From Saccharospirillum impatiens DSM 12546 (GTDB taxonomy: Bacteria > Pseudomonadota > Gammaproteobacteria > Pseudomonadales > Natronospirillaceae), in the NCBI RefSeq assembly GCF_000423605.1, contig NZ_AUIH01000001.1, forward strand, positions 213,701-277,700: a DNA stretch of 64,000 nucleotides, given 5' to 3'. Under the pieces are notes generated by a model that searched no databases, was not told where the DNA came from, and saw only the letters and a list, made by a program, of their open reading frames with translations. Both the position numbers and the translations under genes were made by a program. Below, one piece after another: positions 1 through 7,506 of the stretch; position 1 is the stretch's first letter, and each line of letters starts with the position of its first letter.

Positions 1-314
1 ATGCGGAAACGGCGACCGATCAACCGTGAGTTGCTGAACAGTTTGCGTACCTGCTCGGGCGTGGCATCGGTGGCGACGTCGAAATCCTTGGGTTTCAGGC
101 CGAGTTGCAAGTCGCGGACACAGCCGCCGACCAGGTAACCTTCGTATCCGGCGTTTTGCAGGCGATACAGCACTTTTAAGGCGGTATGGTTGATGTCTTT
201 CCGGGATACGCGGTGTTCGTCCCTCGGGATTGTACTCAACTCGATGCTGTTCGATTTTTGCGGTAACCAGCGTTTGATCCAGTCCACTACCATGGTTTGC
301 ACATGATCTCGCAT
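1..314 (-). CDS. pcnB: Poly(A) polymerase I, N-terminal part (runs off the window)
   Basis: Adds 3' poly(A) tails to RNAs and so marks them for decay; class II nucleotidyltransferase of the cytoplasm. About 104 N-terminal residues are visible. They contain the family signature [28 protein letters not shown] in pieces: the GG-x-VRD loop and the metal-binding DFD pair, followed by the RLIGRRFRI segment typical of PcnB. The ATG at 312-314 is chosen because an in-frame TGA lies six bases upstream. In Pseudomonas pcnB also follows cbrB and crcZ, which supports the call. The C-terminal part lies outside the window. Confidence 0.93.
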   Translation of the reverse strand, partial: MRDHVQTMVVDWIKRWLPQKSNSIELSTIPRDEHRVSRKDINHTALKVLYRLQNAGYEGYLVGGCVRDLQLGLKPKDFDVATDATPEQVRKLFSNSRLIGRRFR

Positions 315-394
315 TGTTCAAAGAGCGCGCAGTTTAGCGGAAGCAGCCGTCATTCTCTATGCCTAGCGCCCGTCAATCTGCTCATTTGATGGCT

Positions 395-821
395 AAAACC
401 GGTCTGATGGCGCGAAATACCCGGTAACAACACCTCTACGGACGGTGAGCTTTGGCAGATTGGCGTTAGCAATGAGGTCTTCGGTGGGCGATGTTCTGGT
501 TTGAGAAACGGTAGGGTGGCAATACGAGCGGCCGGCACAAGGCCGGCTCTAGCAACGTGATGATACATCACGATCTAAACCTGCAAACTGTAACAGGTGA
601 GTGGGGCTTATTATTCTTGATGTCCGGGGATCTTAAAGTCCCCATGACCTTACACTGTCATTTGTTTTCTTATTATTAATGTCTTTTATTGTTCTTATTA
701 TCGATTGCTGACAATGGTGTTTGCCCGTTGTTAATGCTACCCCCTTGTTATTGTTTTTGGGTGGGGGTTGCTTGTGGTTGGCCCGTTGTTGTTTTTGTTG
801 ATGGGCCGATCTTCTCTTGCC
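395..821 (-). ncRNA. crcZ: CrcZ-like Hfq/Crc-sequestering small RNA (predicted)
   Basis: No credible protein gene occupies 315-1159. Read on the minus strand downstream of a sigma-54 promoter, the predicted transcript (start about 821) has five blocks of consecutive AAN triplets, the CA motif bound by Hfq/Crc: 785-799, 744-758 and 685-699 (five triplets each), 666-677 and 607-618 (four each). The first lies in the loop of a GGCCC/GGGCC hairpin (779-783/803-807), the second in a CCCCC/GGGGG hairpin (740-744/763-767), and the third and fourth inside an 8-bp stem (653-660/709-716). Known CrcZ RNAs lie between cbrB and pcnB, are activated by CbrB, and titrate Hfq to relieve carbon catabolite repression. 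The 3' end is uncertain: a weak 5-bp stem followed by a four-T run ends near 395, and two strong hairpins lie at about 540-568. Confidence 0.78.
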
Positions 822-830
822 CGTTAGATA

Positions 831-847
831 TTGCAGGTGCTGTGCCA
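831..847 (-). promoter_or_regulatory. Sigma-54 (-24/-12) promoter of the CrcZ-like RNA
   Basis: Read on the minus strand the sequence is TGGCACAGCACCTGCAA. It matches the sigma-54 consensus TGGCACG-N4-TTGCA, with exact GG-N10-GC spacing. The predicted start is a G at about 821. The adjacent cbrB encodes a sigma-54-dependent activator, which fits. Confidence 0.8.
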
Positions 848-930
848 TTTTTTAAAAATGCTTATAAAACAATAAGTTACGGATTGTTGTTCAAAATGTA
901 AGCAATCTGTCAGCAGTGAGATCCAACAGT

Positions 931-958
931 TTGTTACCGTAAGTGTCAGTGTTGTTAC
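931..958 (-). promoter_or_regulatory. Candidate CbrB upstream activating sites (two GTAACAA boxes)
   Basis: Two direct copies of GTAACAA (minus strand; TTGTTAC on plus at 931-937 and 952-958) are 21 bp apart, about two helical turns. They lie roughly 110-140 bp upstream of the predicted sigma-54 transcript start, the usual position for an enhancer-binding protein. The upstream copy is part of a TTAC-C-GTAA inverted repeat. Assignment to CbrB is inferred from position and from a recollected resemblance to GTAACA-type CbrB sites. Confidence 0.5.
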
Positions 959-961
959 GTA

Positions 962-974
962 GGGGGGGGGGGGG
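962..974. repeat. 13-base G homopolymer
   Basis: Thirteen consecutive G on the plus strand, between the GTAACAA boxes and the 17-bp repeat array. It is the longest single-base run I noticed in the window and lies in non-coding DNA between cbrB and the CrcZ-like RNA. Slippage at such a run would change the spacing of upstream elements but no protein. Confidence 0.9.
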
Positions 975-981
975 AGGGAGA

Positions 982-1133
982 GACGTGGGACAAGAAGGGA
1001 CGTGGGACATTAACTGACGCGGGACATTAACAGACGCAACACATTAAAAGACGCAGAACATGGAAAGACGTTAGGGGCGTGTATTGCGTGTCGTGCGTCT
1101 TTCCATGTGTTGCGTCCCTTCTTGTCCTACGTC
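982..1133. repeat. 17-bp-period tandem repeat array that folds back on itself
   Basis: Units starting with GACG recur every 17 bp at 982, 999, 1016, 1033 and 1050 (for example GACGTGGGACATTAACT). The distal half carries inverted copies: 982-1002 pairs with 1113-1133 (one mismatch in 21) and 1050-1070 pairs with 1096-1116 (two mismatches in 21). It lies just 3' of cbrB and could act as a fold-back terminator. Similar GGGACATTAA-type repeats are, from memory, associated with REP/RAYT elements in gammaproteobacteria; no RAYT gene is present here. Confidence 0.8.
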
Positions 1134-1159
1134 CCTTAGTGTGTTGGTCTTTGCCAATC

Positions 1160-2599
1160 CTACTGCGTGGTTGTGCTGGCGGACGAGGCTGCACTGGCCT
1201 TTTTTGGGCGAGGAATGCCCAGGCGCTGGCGGCGTTCCCACAGGCATTTGCGGCTGATACCCAGCTTTTGGGCCAGTTCCGTCTCCGACATGCCTTCCTG
1301 ATGTTCGAGCACAAAATGCTGGAAGTAGTCTTCCAGTGACAGGTCGTCGACGTCTTGTGAGTGGTTGTTAAGGCCGGGTGCATTGGTTGGGGCTTCTTCA
1401 CTGACCAGAGTGTCCGGGATTTTCCAGTCTTCCTGGTCGAGGCCCATTTCATCCAGATTGATTTCGCCGCCTTCACTGAGAATCAGCGAACGCTGTATGG
1501 CATTTTCAAGTTCGCGCACATTGCCGGGCCAGTCGTACCGTAACATGGCGTCCCGGGCTTCGCTGGATAGCAGCACAGGTCCGTCAAACTTGAGTCGGCG
1601 GGCGTGTTTGGTAATGAGGTGCTCGGCAATTTCGACGACGTCCTGTCCGCGGTCACGCAACGGGGGCAGGGTTACCTCGATTACCTGTAAGCGATAGTAC
1701 AAATCTTCCCGGAACCGGCCTTCTTTGACCAGTTGTTTCAGGTTGCGGTGGGTGGCGGCGATCAGCCGGACATCGACGGTTCGCGAATTGACCGAGCCCA
1801 CGCGGCGAACCTCACTTTCCTGAATAACCCGAAGCAGGCGGGCCTGTGCCTCCATGGGCAGTTCACCAATTTCATCGAGAAACAGGGAGCCACCTTCGGC
1901 GGCTTCAACCAGGCCCTGGCGGGCCGCTGTAGCACCGGTAAAGGCGCCTTTCTCGTGGCCAAACAGTTCCGATTCGATCAGGCTCTCAGGAATGGCGGCA
2001 CAATTGACGCTGATCATGGGCTGGTCGTGCCGGGGGCTGTGCTGATGGATGGCGCGGGCGGCCAGTTCTTTACCGGTACCAGACTCACCGTGAATCAATA
2101 CGGTAATGTCTGCGGGCGCTACGCGCCGAATTCTGTGATAGAGGCGTTGCATCGACTCGCAACTGCCGACCAGATCGCCGAGCGTGCTGTGTGGCTGGTG
2201 ATGGCCTTCTTCAGCGTCGCTGTCGCCCGTTTCATGCTGTACCCGCTGTTGACGGTGGGTGCTGACAATGCGACCGACGGTACGCACCATTTCTTCGTGA
2301 TCAAAGGGTTTGGCAATGTAATCGATGGCACCCATTTTCATTGCATCGACCGCGGAGCGCATACTCGCATAGCTGGTCATGATCAGCACCGGTACGTCTC
2401 CGGCCATGTCGATCAAGTCGGTGCCGGGCGCACCGGGGAGCCTGAGGTCGGTGATGATCAGGTCGAAGCGCCCCAGATCATGCTGGCTGGCTTCAGTGAC
2501 TGATTCGGCTTCCGTGACCTGGTATTGATGACGCTCCAACAGTCGTTTCAATGCTGAGCGGATAATACTCTCATCTTCAACTACCAGAATGTCACTCAT
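1160..2599 (-). CDS. cbrB: Two-component sigma-54-dependent response regulator CbrB
   Basis: NtrC-family regulator of 479 residues that activates sigma-54 promoters for use of amino acids and other poor carbon sources and, in Pseudomonas, transcription of crcZ. Receiver domain at about 1-115 with phospho-acceptor D51 (ITDLRLP). AAA+ domain with Walker A GESGTGKE, the sigma-54 contact loop GAFTGA and Walker [15 protein letters not shown]-terminal Fis-type helix-turn-helix ([20 protein letters not shown]). The start has a strong GGAGG ribosome site. Length and order (cbrA, cbrB, then the RNA and pcnB) match Pseudomonas CbrB. A TGTTAC box also lies in its leader at 2625-2630. Confidence 0.93.
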   Translation of the reverse strand: MSDILVVEDESIIRSALKRLLERHQYQVTEAESVTEASQHDLGRFDLIITDLRLPGAPGTDLIDMAGDVPVLIMTSYASMRSAVDAMKMGAIDYIAKPFDHEEMVRTVGRIVSTHRQQRVQHETGDSDAEEGHHQPHSTLGDLVGSCESMQRLYHRIRRVAPADITVLIHGESGTGKELAARAIHQHSPRHDQPMISVNCAAIPESLIESELFGHEKGAFTGATAARQGLVEAAEGGSLFLDEIGELPMEAQARLLRVIQESEVRRVGSVNSRTVDVRLIAATHRNLKQLVKEGRFREDLYYRLQVIEVTLPPLRDRGQDVVEIAEHLITKHARRLKFDGPVLLSSEARDAMLRYDWPGNVRELENAIQRSLILSEGGEINLDEMGLDQEDWKIPDTLVSEEAPTNAPGLNNHSQDVDDLSLEDYFQHFVLEHQEGMSETELAQKLGISRKCLWERRQRLGIPRPKKASAASSASTTTQ

Positions 2600-2765
2600 A
2601 TCTGACCTCCGTCACTGCCCGGTCTGTTACCCGCGCTATGGAATGTGTCGAACTGCTTTGTGTGCCGTATCAATCACCTTTTCAGGCCAGTCGATCGCGG
2701 CACCCCGGGTTTGGTTGGCCCTCGTGTCAGGCCGTTAAAAGCAGAAAAGCCCGGGTGTGTCGTGT

Positions 2766-5711
2766 TCAGGGTGTTACCTCAGGTAACAGCCGATGTAAGG
2801 GTAACCGAATTGTGAAGCGAGTGCCAATGCCCTCAGCAGCGAACGCGGGGCTGTCGACGGCCATATGACCGTAGTGCTCTTCAACAATGGTATAGGCCAG
2901 AAACAAGCCGAGCCCGGTGCCTTTACCGACCTCTTTGGTGGTGAAAAAGGGGTCGAAAATGTGGTCGATGACGTCAGCCGGGATACCCGTCCCCCGGTCG
3001 ATGACTTCAACAATCGCGCTTTCTACCTCGGCTTCTGCCTGAATCCGGATCACTTCGCCGTCGGGGCTGGCATCCCGGGCGTTGCCCAGGAGATTGATGA
3101 AGACCTGGCTCAGTCTCTGGGCTTCACACAGTACGGTCAGGTCATCTGCCACTTCATTGATAAAGATCACCCGCTGGGCATCGCGCGACAACGATAGCAA
3201 GTCAATGGCGTCCTGAACGACCTGGCGCAGCGGGTAGGGCTGATGATCGGTCTTGCCATCACCCTGGCCGGCGTGAGCGAAGTTGACCAGTGAACGTACA
3301 ATTTTTGTCACCCGTCCGGCTTGTTCCCGGATTTGATCGGCAATCAGCTGCTGCTCGGCCGGGTCGGATACGTACTTCAGATCCTGGGCCAGGCAGTCGA
3401 TGCCAGTGATGGGGTTACCAATTTCATGGGCAACACCAGCCGCCAGCCGGCCAATGGAGGCCAGGCGCTCGGAGTGAACCAGCTCAGATTCCAGGAGTTT
3501 ATGCTCGGTTTCGTCTTCAAGCAGGATGACGGTGCCTTCGAGCGGTTCGTCCCGGCGCTGCACCTGGGCGCTGCGATGCAGACTGAACCAGCGCTTGCCC
3601 CGGCCATCGGCATTGGGTTGTTCCACGGTCAATTTGTTGGACTGACCCTTGAGGAAACTGTCGAGTAAGTCGTACCAGTTGGCAGGCAGGGAGTCGAGCC
3701 GGGCTCCAATAGCCTCTGCCTCAATAATGCCGGTCATATCAGCCATGACGCGGTTCCAAAGCAGAATTTCGCCATCGCTGGCCAGTGAGCAGACGCCGAT
3801 GGGCAGGTTGTACAAGGTTTCCCGGTGGTGGCGGCGCAGCCGGTCCAGTTCGGCGGCCATACCGGTGAGCTGGTGGTGGTAGCCGTCGAGCCGTTGCTCA
3901 AAAAAGTAGATGTCGTCCCGCTCGGCCCGCTCGCTTTGTTCGTAGGGTAGATAGCGGGCGACCAGCGCCTGGGCAACACTCGGCCCCATCAGCCCCGAGA
4001 GATTGGCTTCAATGGTGTCACGCAGGCGGCGCAGCGCATAGGGGCGGTACTCCCCAAGGGGGAAGCCCAGCGTTTTCAGCGCCCGTTTGACTTCACGTTC
4101 GGCCATGATTCGGCCCAGCGGGCGGCTGAGTGTCTCGATGAATTCGCTGACATTGCGGGCTTTCAGCGGCAGGCGATGGCGCCGGTCAACCGAGGTGATC
4201 ACACAGGTATGGGCGGCGTCTTTCTCTTCTTTACTGGTGCGCGTGAACAGGGACACCAGTACAAAGGCCAGTGCATTGATGCCCAGGGAAACCAGCGTGG
4301 TCAGCGACCAGTGATCGGCTTCCAGTGCAAAGCCCATGCGCAACTGGTTACCGAATGACAGACTCTCCGCCAGCATTGGAATGGCGAGACTGGAAGCCCA
4401 GATCAGCAAGCCCAGCGTTAACCCGCTGACGAACCCCTTCCGGTTTGCTCCGGCCCAGAACAGCAAACCCAGGATACCGGGCAGCAATTGCAGCAGGCCT
4501 GTAAATGCGGTGATGCCCAGTGACGTCAGGTTCTGAACCTGGTTCAGTAACAGATACAGGGCGTAGGACAGACCGATGACCACGCCGATCAGCAGGCGTC
4601 GCACCCACAGCAGCCAGCGGTAGACGTCGGCACTGAAACTCGGTTTGTAAAACGGTAGCACCAGATGGTTCATAGCCATACTGGCCATGGAGATCGACGC
4701 CAGTACGGTGATACCAGCGGCAGCGGACAGCCCACCCAGGTAGGCCAGCCAGGTCACCCAGGGTTTGTCGAGCAACAAGCCGAGCGACAGGGAAAAGTAC
4801 TCCGGGCTGGTGGTGGACCCGAGCGATTGGCCCGCCCAAAGAATGGGCATGACAGGCAACGCCATTAATAACAGGTAAATGGGCATCGCCCAACTGGCCA
4901 TGCGCAAGCGCGACAAATTCGAGGTTTCCCGGAACAACAGCTGGAACAGATGCGGCAATACCAGTGGGGCTGAGACAAACATCAACAGCAGAGAGAACCA
5001 CTGGACCGGTTGCAGGGGGGGCGTTTGAAATTGAGGGTTGAGTGCCAGGGTTGACCACTGGGTGATTCCCTGCCAACTGCCGAAGACTTCCAGGGCGGCA
5101 ACTCCGCCGATAATCAGAAACGCCACCAGTTTGAACAGTGATTCAAATGCCAGCGCGAACATCAGTCCCCTATGCTTTTCAGTGGGTGCGATATCGCGTG
5201 CACCGAACAGAATGGAGAACGCCAGCAGAATAAGGCAGATCAGCAGGGCCAGCGGCCAGGCCATGGTGTTCGGGTCGAGCAGGGTGATGGTATCGGTGAT
5301 CGCCTGAATTTGCAGGGCAAGCATGGGCAGCATGGCCAGTACGACGCCCAGTGTGGTCAGGAAGCCGACCCAGCGGCTGCGGTAGCGAAAGGCGAACAGG
5401 TCGGCCAGCGAGGCGAGCTGATAGCTGCGAGACAGATCGTGAATCGGCCGCAATATGATTGCGGAGAACACCAGGGCAATGGCCAACCCAAGGTACAAGG
5501 CCAGGTAGCCATAACCCAGATGGTAGGCGAGGCCGACGCTGCCGTAATAGGCAAAGGCGCTGCAATACACGCCCAGCGCCAATATATAGACCAGCGGGTG
5601 GCGAGCCAGGTTCTGAGGAATCCAGCCACGCTCTGCGCAGTAGGCTGTGAGGAACAGCAACAGCAAATAGCCGAGGCTGACACTGATTAGGAGTTGCCAG
5701 CTAAAGTCCAT
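2766..5711 (-). CDS. cbrA: Transporter-fused sensor histidine kinase CbrA
   Basis: Inner-membrane sensor kinase of 981 residues, the expected CbrA length. Residues 1 to about 500 are a multi-pass SLC5/sodium-solute-symporter domain; then a cytoplasmic linker, a PAS domain (about 640-750), the HisKA box (HSERLASIGRLAAGVAHEIGNP, phospho-His in VAHE) and a HATPase domain (N box NLLGNARDA, G boxes DRGTGIP, FDPFFTTKE and GTGLGL). It phosphorylates CbrB, encoded 166 bp downstream. Its ATG overlaps the stop of cbrX by one base, suggesting translational coupling. The ligand cannot be read from sequence; histidine transport is reported for a Pseudomonas relative. Confidence 0.93.
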   Translation of the reverse strand: MDFSWQLLISVSLGYLLLLFLTAYCAERGWIPQNLARHPLVYILALGVYCSAFAYYGSVGLAYHLGYGYLALYLGLAIALVFSAIILRPIHDLSRSYQLASLADLFAFRYRSRWVGFLTTLGVVLAMLPMLALQIQAITDTITLLDPNTMAWPLALLICLILLAFSILFGARDIAPTEKHRGLMFALAFESLFKLVAFLIIGGVAALEVFGSWQGITQWSTLALNPQFQTPPLQPVQWFSLLLMFVSAPLVLPHLFQLLFRETSNLSRLRMASWAMPIYLLLMALPVMPILWAGQSLGSTTSPEYFSLSLGLLLDKPWVTWLAYLGGLSAAAGITVLASISMASMAMNHLVLPFYKPSFSADVYRWLLWVRRLLIGVVIGLSYALYLLLNQVQNLTSLGITAFTGLLQLLPGILGLLFWAGANRKGFVSGLTLGLLIWASSLAIPMLAESLSFGNQLRMGFALEADHWSLTTLVSLGINALAFVLVSLFTRTSKEEKDAAHTCVITSVDRRHRLPLKARNVSEFIETLSRPLGRIMAEREVKRALKTLGFPLGEYRPYALRRLRDTIEANLSGLMGPSVAQALVARYLPYEQSERAERDDIYFFEQRLDGYHHQLTGMAAELDRLRRHHRETLYNLPIGVCSLASDGEILLWNRVMADMTGIIEAEAIGARLDSLPANWYDLLDSFLKGQSNKLTVEQPNADGRGKRWFSLHRSAQVQRRDEPLEGTVILLEDETEHKLLESELVHSERLASIGRLAAGVAHEIGNPITGIDCLAQDLKYVSDPAEQQLIADQIREQAGRVTKIVRSLVNFAHAGQGDGKTDHQPYPLRQVVQDAIDLLSLSRDAQRVIFINEVADDLTVLCEAQRLSQVFINLLGNARDASPDGEVIRIQAEAEVESAIVEVIDRGTGIPADVIDHIFDPFFTTKEVGKGTGLGLFLAYTIVEEHYGHMAVDSPAFAAEGIGTRFTIRLPLHRLLPEVTP

Positions 5712-5878
5712 CAGCGTCGGCTCCTCAAATACTCAGCCAGCGCATTGACCAGGATCAGTCCGGTCCAGATCAGGAAAGGCAGGTACCAGAGTTGCACTGT
5801 CTCGGTGCCGTCCAGCGAGAATGGCAGCAACAGGTAAAAGGGTAGTATCAACAGCTTGAGTAATAACGACAGTGACAT
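5711..5878 (-). CDS. cbrX: Small hydrophobic protein CbrX upstream of cbrA
   Basis: A 55-residue frame beginning MSLSLLLKLLILPFYLLLPF and ending YLRSRR, with two hydrophobic stretches (about 3-21 and 31-47). Its TGA overlaps the cbrA ATG by one base (TGATG). Pseudomonas has a similarly placed small gene, cbrX, translationally coupled to cbrA, and the name is assigned on that basis. A CGCCCG/CGGGCG hairpin (about 5883-5905) lies directly upstream of its start and could mask or time translation. Function unknown. Confidence 0.75.
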   Translation of the reverse strand: MSLSLLLKLLILPFYLLLPFSLDGTETVQLWYLPFLIWTGLILVNALAEYLRSRR

Positions 5879-5973
5879 GGGTCGCCCGCCCGTGAATGCG
5901 GGCGTTATCCTACCCTTACAGCGGCCAGAATTTAAGCAGCGACTGAAGATTTCCCGACAGGTGCTGTTGGGAT

Positions 5974-7506
5974 TCAGTCCGGGTATCGGTTTTTGATTGC
6001 GATGACTTCGTCGAAATGGGTCAGAACAACGTCGACCAGTGCCGGGTCGAACTGACGGCCACGCTCCTGCTCTATCAGGGCTCGGGTATCGTCAAAAGAC
6101 CAGGGCTGCTTGTAACAACGCTCACTGGTCAGTGCATCAATGACGTCAGCCAGGGCGGCTATTCGGCCTTCAATGCTGATTTCATCACCCTGTTTTCGGT
6201 TGGGGTAGCCAGTGCCATCCCAACGCTCGTGATGGTCAAGGGCGATCAGGGCGCCGATCCTGAGGATGGATTTTTCCGACTGGTGCAGCAGGTCGTAACC
6301 GATCTGCGAGTGGGTTTTCATGACATCCCATTCCGGTTCATCCAGTGGCCCGGGTTTGTTCAAAACCTGGTCGGGAATGCCAATTTTGCCAAGGTCGTGC
6401 AGCGGCGCAGCTTCCCTGATTAGCTGAGCTTGCTGTTCGTTAAGGCCGGCTTTTAGAGCAATCAGTTCGCTGATGTGCGAAACCCGGCGCAAATGCTGGC
6501 CGGTTTCCCGGGACCGGTGCTCCACGGCATCGCCAAGAATAAACACGATTTCGCGTTGGCTGTCTTCCAGTTCTGTACGCAGTGCCAGGTTTTCAAAGGC
6601 AGTCAGCGCATTCTGGCAAAAGACTTCAAGCAGGTGCCGTTCGATTGGACTCTGGGGCGTCAGGCCCTTTAAGAACAGCATGCTCAGATGCAATTCGTTG
6701 GACCGGTAGAGGCACAGATAGCCATTATCCATATAGCGTGAGTGATAGCCGAGTTCGGTGCTGTCAATAAAATTACGAACACGGTCGGTAAGCAGTTGGG
6801 TGACCGGTACGCCGACCTTGTTGTGGTATGCCCCAGTGCCGGCGACAACCATCAGTTTGCCCGATTGCTCATGGGCGGCAATGCCCTCGCACTGGGCATA
6901 GAGCGCGTCTTCATCCGGCGACAGTATGGCGGATATCTGTTCGAGAATGCCCAGAGCAAAGTCGGTTAGAAACGTTTTCTGCTGCAGGTGAATGGAGGCG
7001 CTGAGGATGCGTTCCAGACCCTGGCGGCTGCGATCAAGCGCTATGATGTCCCGATAACTGCGCAAGCAGGAGTACAGCAGGGTGTGCAACTTGCTCCGGG
7101 TCAGCTCGGTTTTTTCTTTGTAATCATTGATGTCGTAGTCTGCAATGATGGTCTCTTCCGGTGCCTGGCCGGGCTGGCCGGTGCGCAACACGATGCGAGT
7201 AAAGGTATTGTTCAGCCGGGTGCGAATCACCTCGGCCAGATCGAGCCCGGCATGATCCGTTTCCATCACCACGTCGAGTAGGCACAAGGCGGTATCCGGG
7301 TTGTCTCTGATCACGGCTTCACCTTCATCAGCGCTGTAGCTGTGCAGGAAGGTTAGGGGGCGGCCGTCAAATCGAAAGTTGCGCAGAGCCAGCGTAGTGA
7401 TGGCGTGAACCTCTTCGTCGTCATCGACAATGACCACTTTCCAGGGGGCCATTGGCTCGGATTCAGTGGGTGAGCGTTCACTCGCAAAGGTCAGTGTTTC
7501 GTTCAT
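5974..7506 (-). CDS. Response regulator with DUF3369 and HD-GYP domain
   Basis: Predicted cyclic-di-GMP phosphodiesterase of 510 residues. N-terminal receiver domain (VVIVDDDEEVH; acceptor Asp in LCLLDVVMET), a central DUF3369-type region, and a C-terminal HD-GYP domain with HDLGKIGIPD, DHHERWDGTGYP and ALADVIDALTSERCYK. The metal-binding HD and the GYP triplet are intact, so activity is plausible. Its start overlaps the stop of the upstream kinase gene by four bases (ATGA), so the two form an operon and very likely a cognate pair. It lies 95 bp upstream of cbrX. Confidence 0.9.
   Translation of the reverse strand: MNETLTFASERSPTESEPMAPWKVVIVDDDEEVHAITTLALRNFRFDGRPLTFLHSYSADEGEAVIRDNPDTALCLLDVVMETDHAGLDLAEVIRTRLNNTFTRIVLRTGQPGQAPEETIIADYDINDYKEKTELTRSKLHTLLYSCLRSYRDIIALDRSRQGLERILSASIHLQQKTFLTDFALGILEQISAILSPDEDALYAQCEGIAAHEQSGKLMVVAGTGAYHNKVGVPVTQLLTDRVRNFIDSTELGYHSRYMDNGYLCLYRSNELHLSMLFLKGLTPQSPIERHLLEVFCQNALTAFENLALRTELEDSQREIVFILGDAVEHRSRETGQHLRRVSHISELIALKAGLNEQQAQLIREAAPLHDLGKIGIPDQVLNKPGPLDEPEWDVMKTHSQIGYDLLHQSEKSILRIGALIALDHHERWDGTGYPNRKQGDEISIEGRIAALADVIDALTSERCYKQPWSFDDTRALIEQERGRQFDPALVDVVLTHFDEVIAIKNRYPD

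Noticed and set aside
350-571. Minus-strand frame of 73 codons
   Set aside because: No family resemblance, lies within the predicted CrcZ-like RNA and crosses its hairpins; composition looks non-coding.
633-901. Overlapping frames on both strands in the A/T-rich part of the cbrB-pcnB gap
   Set aside because: The minus-strand translation is Gln/Asn/Lys low complexity caused by the AAN repeats; the RNA explanation is better.
982-1133. CRISPR-like array
   Set aside because: The 17-bp units are contiguous with no spacers and include inverted copies; no cas genes in the window.
1733-2503. Long plus-strand frame of 256 codons opposite cbrB
   Set aside because: Shadow of the conserved NtrC-type gene on the other strand; GC-biased codon positions explain its openness.
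2119-5690. Numerous frames overlapping cbrA and cbrB on both strands
   Set aside because: Antisense or out-of-frame shadows of two clearly conserved proteins.
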